Positions 6,303 through 8,093 of a stretch of 8,093 nucleotides of DNA are shown here, piece after piece (positions within the stretch are counted from its first letter, which is position 1; the number at the start of each line of letters is the position of its first letter). The DNA lies in NCBI GenBank assembly GCA_023245435.1, contig JAHFKH010000027.1, positions 1,910 to 10,002 of the forward strand. The letters are read 5' to 3'. The translations under genes and the position numbers were made by a program. The DNA is from Candidatus Shapirobacteria bacterium. Its GTDB lineage: Bacteria; Patescibacteriota; Microgenomatia; UBA12405. A model generated the notes under the pieces. That model was not told where the DNA came from. It did no database searches and worked only from the letters and a program-made list of their open reading frames with translations.

Positions 6303-6731
6303 ATGGTTTCAAAAATTGTTATCGGACTATTTGCTGTGTTGTCATTATTTACCACAGGAATGGTAATATCTAAAGTTTTATCGAGTACTTCAGTGCCAAA
6401 AATAAATAATAACGTCGATGTCAGTCAAAATTTACCTGAACCAACAGTTACTAAACCGGTAGTTTCAACTATAAAAATATTACCTAAAGCCACATCATCA
6501 GCTGATCAATGCATTGTTGCAATATCTGGTCAAAAATATAATGTAACGGCTTTACAGACTTCCCATAGTGGTGGTGATATTTTTGATTGTGGAACTGATA
6601 TGACAAAAGCTTATACAAAAAAACATGGATCAAGTTTATCTTTAATAAAAAAATATTTAATTGGAAATGTAACGAATGAAATTTTTCCTACATCTACTAA
6701 AAATTTACGAGGTGAAGAAGACGATGATTAG
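6303..6731 (+). CDS. Membrane-anchored cytochrome b5-like protein, bis-His type
   Basis: The 142-residue product has one hydrophobic N-terminal segment (about 4-24) that can serve as a signal anchor, then a Pro/Thr/Ser/Val-rich linker (about 28-66), then a small b5-like domain. In the domain, CIVAISGQKYNVTAL (70-84) matches the GkvYdvT strand, HSGG (88-91) stands for HPGG, CGTDMTKAYTKKHG (96-109) matches the GkDaT..f...H helix, and YLIGNV ends the fold. H88 and H108 are the expected two axial heme ligands. C70 and C96 are the only cysteines and lie inside the domain, so a disulfide is plausible in an extracytoplasmic setting. The tail is acidic (GEEDDD). No Shine-Dalgarno is visible at ATG 6303, three bases after the previous stop. 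The last eight bases overlap the flavocytochrome start, indicating coupled translation. The role as electron carrier is inference. Confidence 0.82.
   Translation: MVSKIVIGLFAVLSLFTTGMVISKVLSSTSVPKINNNVDVSQNLPEPTVTKPVVSTIKILPKATSSADQCIVAISGQKYNVTALQTSHSGGDIFDCGTDMTKAYTKKHGSSLSLIKKYLIGNVTNEIFPTSTKNLRGEEDDD
6709..6714 (+). promoter_or_regulatory. Shine-Dalgarno GAGGTG that fixes the flavocytochrome start
   Basis: GAGGTG lies nine bases before the ATG at 6724, inside the 3' end of the preceding gene. It is the clearest ribosome-binding site in the window and favours ATG 6724 over the in-frame ATG at 6676, which has no such site and would add a 16-residue extension deep inside the upstream gene. 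Confidence 0.65.
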
Positions 6732-7980
6732 TATTTTATTACCACTACTGGTTACAATTAATTTGTTTTTGTTGTCTAAAACAAATATTGAGTTGTCTTG
6801 GTTATTTTTCAGTCAATTATTTTCATTGCTGGGAACGGTATTGTTGTCAATTTCGTTTGTGCTAGGAAGTAGATCAAGATTTTTGGAAAAAATATTTGGT
6901 GGACTGGATAAAGTCATTAAATTACATCATATAATTGGCGGGGTTTCTTTTGTTTTATTGTTAAATCATCCCATATTTTTGGCATTATCAGTTTTACCAA
7001 ATTTTAACTTGGCATCGCGTTATATCTTTTTTTCAGCAGATCAAATATATAATTTTGGGGTTATGGCTTTGGCGACTATGACTTTACTTTTAATATTTAC
7101 ATTGATAATAAAATTACCCTACGATATTTGGTTAAAAACCCATGATTTTTTTGGATTGGTTTTGCTTTTTGCGAGTTTGCATATATTTTTGATTACTAGT
7201 GATGTCTCCCGATATTTGCCTTTACGAATTTGGATGATGTTGGTACTGGCAGTGGGAATATATTTTTATATTTTTAAAGTTTTTTTGTATAAAAAATTTG
7301 GTCCAAAATATAGTTATATTGTAGAAAAAATTAATGAAGTGGGTGATGTGTTAGAAATTTATTTAAAACCGGAAAATGAGTCAATAAAATACTACCCCGG
7401 CCAGTTTGCATTTATTAATTTTGATATGAATGGATTAAATGAAACTCACCCTTTTTCATTTTCATCATCTCCGGATGACTTTATGATTAGATTTACTATA
7501 AAAATTATGGGGGATTATACTTTGAAATTGAGACAACTATCCCCAGGAACAAAATGTTTGATATGGGGATCGTATGGCAAACTTTATTATGGTTTTGATG
7601 GAAATAAAGATGTGGTTTGTGTGGCCGGAGGAATTGGAATTACTCCGTTTGTTAGTTTAATTAGATACGAAATAAAACATATAAAACCACGTAAAATTTA
7701 TTTATTTTATAGCGCTAAAACAGAAAAATCGGCTATTTATCATTCTGATTTTATTGAGCTTGAAAGTAATTTAATTAATTTTAATTACTATCCAAATTTC
7801 ACCTGTGATAAGCCACAATTATCTTGTCAAAAATTAGTTGAGAATATAGGAAATTTGAATAATAAATTATTTTATTTATGTGGTCCAACTAAAATGATGG
7901 ATAACTTATCATATCAATTACAAGAAAATGGAGTAAAAACAAAAGATATTATTTTTGAGGATTTTTCTTTTAAATCATGA
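6724..7980 (+). CDS. Ferric-reductase/NADPH-oxidase-like transmembrane flavocytochrome b
   Basis: The 418-residue product from ATG 6724 has about six membrane helices in residues 1-190, then an FNR-like cytoplasmic module. Heme ligands fit the ferric reductase/NOX pattern: H68 and H82 in one helix (14 apart) and H140 and H153 in another (13 apart), the same spacing as the four NOX2 heme histidines, so two stacked b hemes are expected. The FAD domain is seen as YYPGQFAFINF (223-233) and HPFSFSSSP (242-250). The NAD(P) domain shows AGGIGITPFVSLIR (301-314), LCGPTKMM (385-392) and the C-terminal FEDFSF. Known: such enzymes move electrons from cytosolic NAD(P)H through FAD and two hemes across the membrane to ferric iron, oxygen or another carrier. 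The start overlaps the preceding b5 gene and the stop overlaps the next gene by ATGA, so it is in an operon with hemoproteins that could accept its electrons. Nucleotide preference and final acceptor are not readable. Confidence 0.92.
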   Translation: MISILLPLLVTINLFLLSKTNIELSWLFFSQLFSLLGTVLLSISFVLGSRSRFLEKIFGGLDKVIKLHHIIGGVSFVLLLNHPIFLALSVLPNFNLASRYIFFSADQIYNFGVMALATMTLLLIFTLIIKLPYDIWLKTHDFFGLVLLFASLHIFLITSDVSRYLPLRIWMMLVLAVGIYFYIFKVFLYKKFGPKYSYIVEKINEVGDVLEIYLKPENESIKYYPGQFAFINFDMNGLNETHPFSFSSSPDDFMIRFTIKIMGDYTLKLRQLSPGTKCLIWGSYGKLYYGFDGNKDVVCVAGGIGITPFVSLIRYEIKHIKPRKIYLFYSAKTEKSAIYHSDFIELESNLINFNYYPNFTCDKPQLSCQKLVENIGNLNNKLFYLCGPTKMMDNLSYQLQENGVKTKDIIFEDFSFKS

Positions 7981-8093
7981 AAATAATTAAAATTATTTTT
8001 TTAATTGGATTGTTTAATTATTTAATAATTGGAGCAATTATTTTGGTGGGTGAAAACAACCAAAAACAAACAATATTGCCCAATTTAATTACA
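7977..8093 (+). CDS. Unrecognised membrane-anchored or secreted protein, 3' end outside window
   Basis: An ATG at 7977 shares the ATGA overlap with the flavocytochrome stop and stays open for 39 codons to the window end. The visible part is MKIIK, a hydrophobic segment to about residue 24 (through LVG), then a polar stretch (ENNQKQ). This is the same layout of short basic start, single membrane anchor and hydrophilic exit as in the two b5-type proteins upstream. No functional domain is visible yet. Translational coupling suggests it belongs to the same electron-transfer unit, perhaps another extracytoplasmic redox or substrate-binding protein, but that is inference from position alone. Confidence 0.7.
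   Translation, partial: MKIIKIIFLIGLFNYLIIGAIILVGENNQKQTILPNLIT

Noticed and set aside
7764..7790. AT-only imperfect palindrome in the flavocytochrome coding sequence
   Set aside because: It is built from AATT-type words common in this gene's AT-rich codons and lies in a conserved reading frame; no sign of an independent function.
1..8093. CRISPR array, insertion sequence or rRNA
   Set aside because: No regularly spaced repeats, no transposase motifs or terminal inverted repeats, and no rRNA-like conserved blocks were found on either strand.

Overview
The window is AT-rich bacterial DNA, densely packed, with short or overlapping gene junctions, few recognisable Shine-Dalgarno sequences and a tRNA gene without an encoded CCA end. 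All genes read well with UGA as stop, so code 25 is not in use. Together with the weak leaders, the compact genes and the gene content, this suggests a Candidate Phyla Radiation (Patescibacteria) genome. That assignment is inference; no rRNA or marker phylogeny is available here.

Region 1 (2-2733, + strand) is a DNA-uptake and recombination cluster: comM/yifB (its 5' end lies outside the window), yraN joined to it by an ATGA overlap, and dprA. Between yraN and dprA sits a compact GC-rich double hairpin that stands out from the AT-rich surroundings. Region 2 (2724-3857, - strand) is a polytopic membrane protein resembling GT-C/PIG-V-like glycosyltransferases; its 3' end overlaps that of dprA. 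Region 3 (3882-3953, + strand) is tRNA-Glu(CTC). Its last three bases are also the stop codon of the convergent gene in region 4 (3951-5297, - strand), a large protein that combines a GNAT acetyltransferase-like domain with a C-terminal papain-like (C39-type) cysteine peptidase domain.

Region 5 (5311-8093, + strand) starts with uracil-DNA glycosylase (ung) and continues into the most interesting part of the window: a membrane-anchored cytochrome b5-like protein of the MAPR type (predicted Tyr heme ligand), a second membrane-anchored cytochrome b5-like protein of the classical bis-His type, a six-helix ferric-reductase/NADPH-oxidase-like flavocytochrome with FAD and NAD(P) domains, and the start of a further membrane-anchored protein cut by the window end. 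The last three junctions are 3 bp, an 8-bp overlap and an ATGA overlap. The set reads as a small transmembrane electron-export chain: NAD(P)H to FAD to two membrane b hemes to extracytoplasmic b5-type hemoproteins. This is the best candidate for an undescribed system here. The domain calls rest on visible motifs; the joint function is inference.

No CRISPR array, insertion sequence, phage gene or rRNA is visible, and no gene-free stretch exceeds 70 bases.
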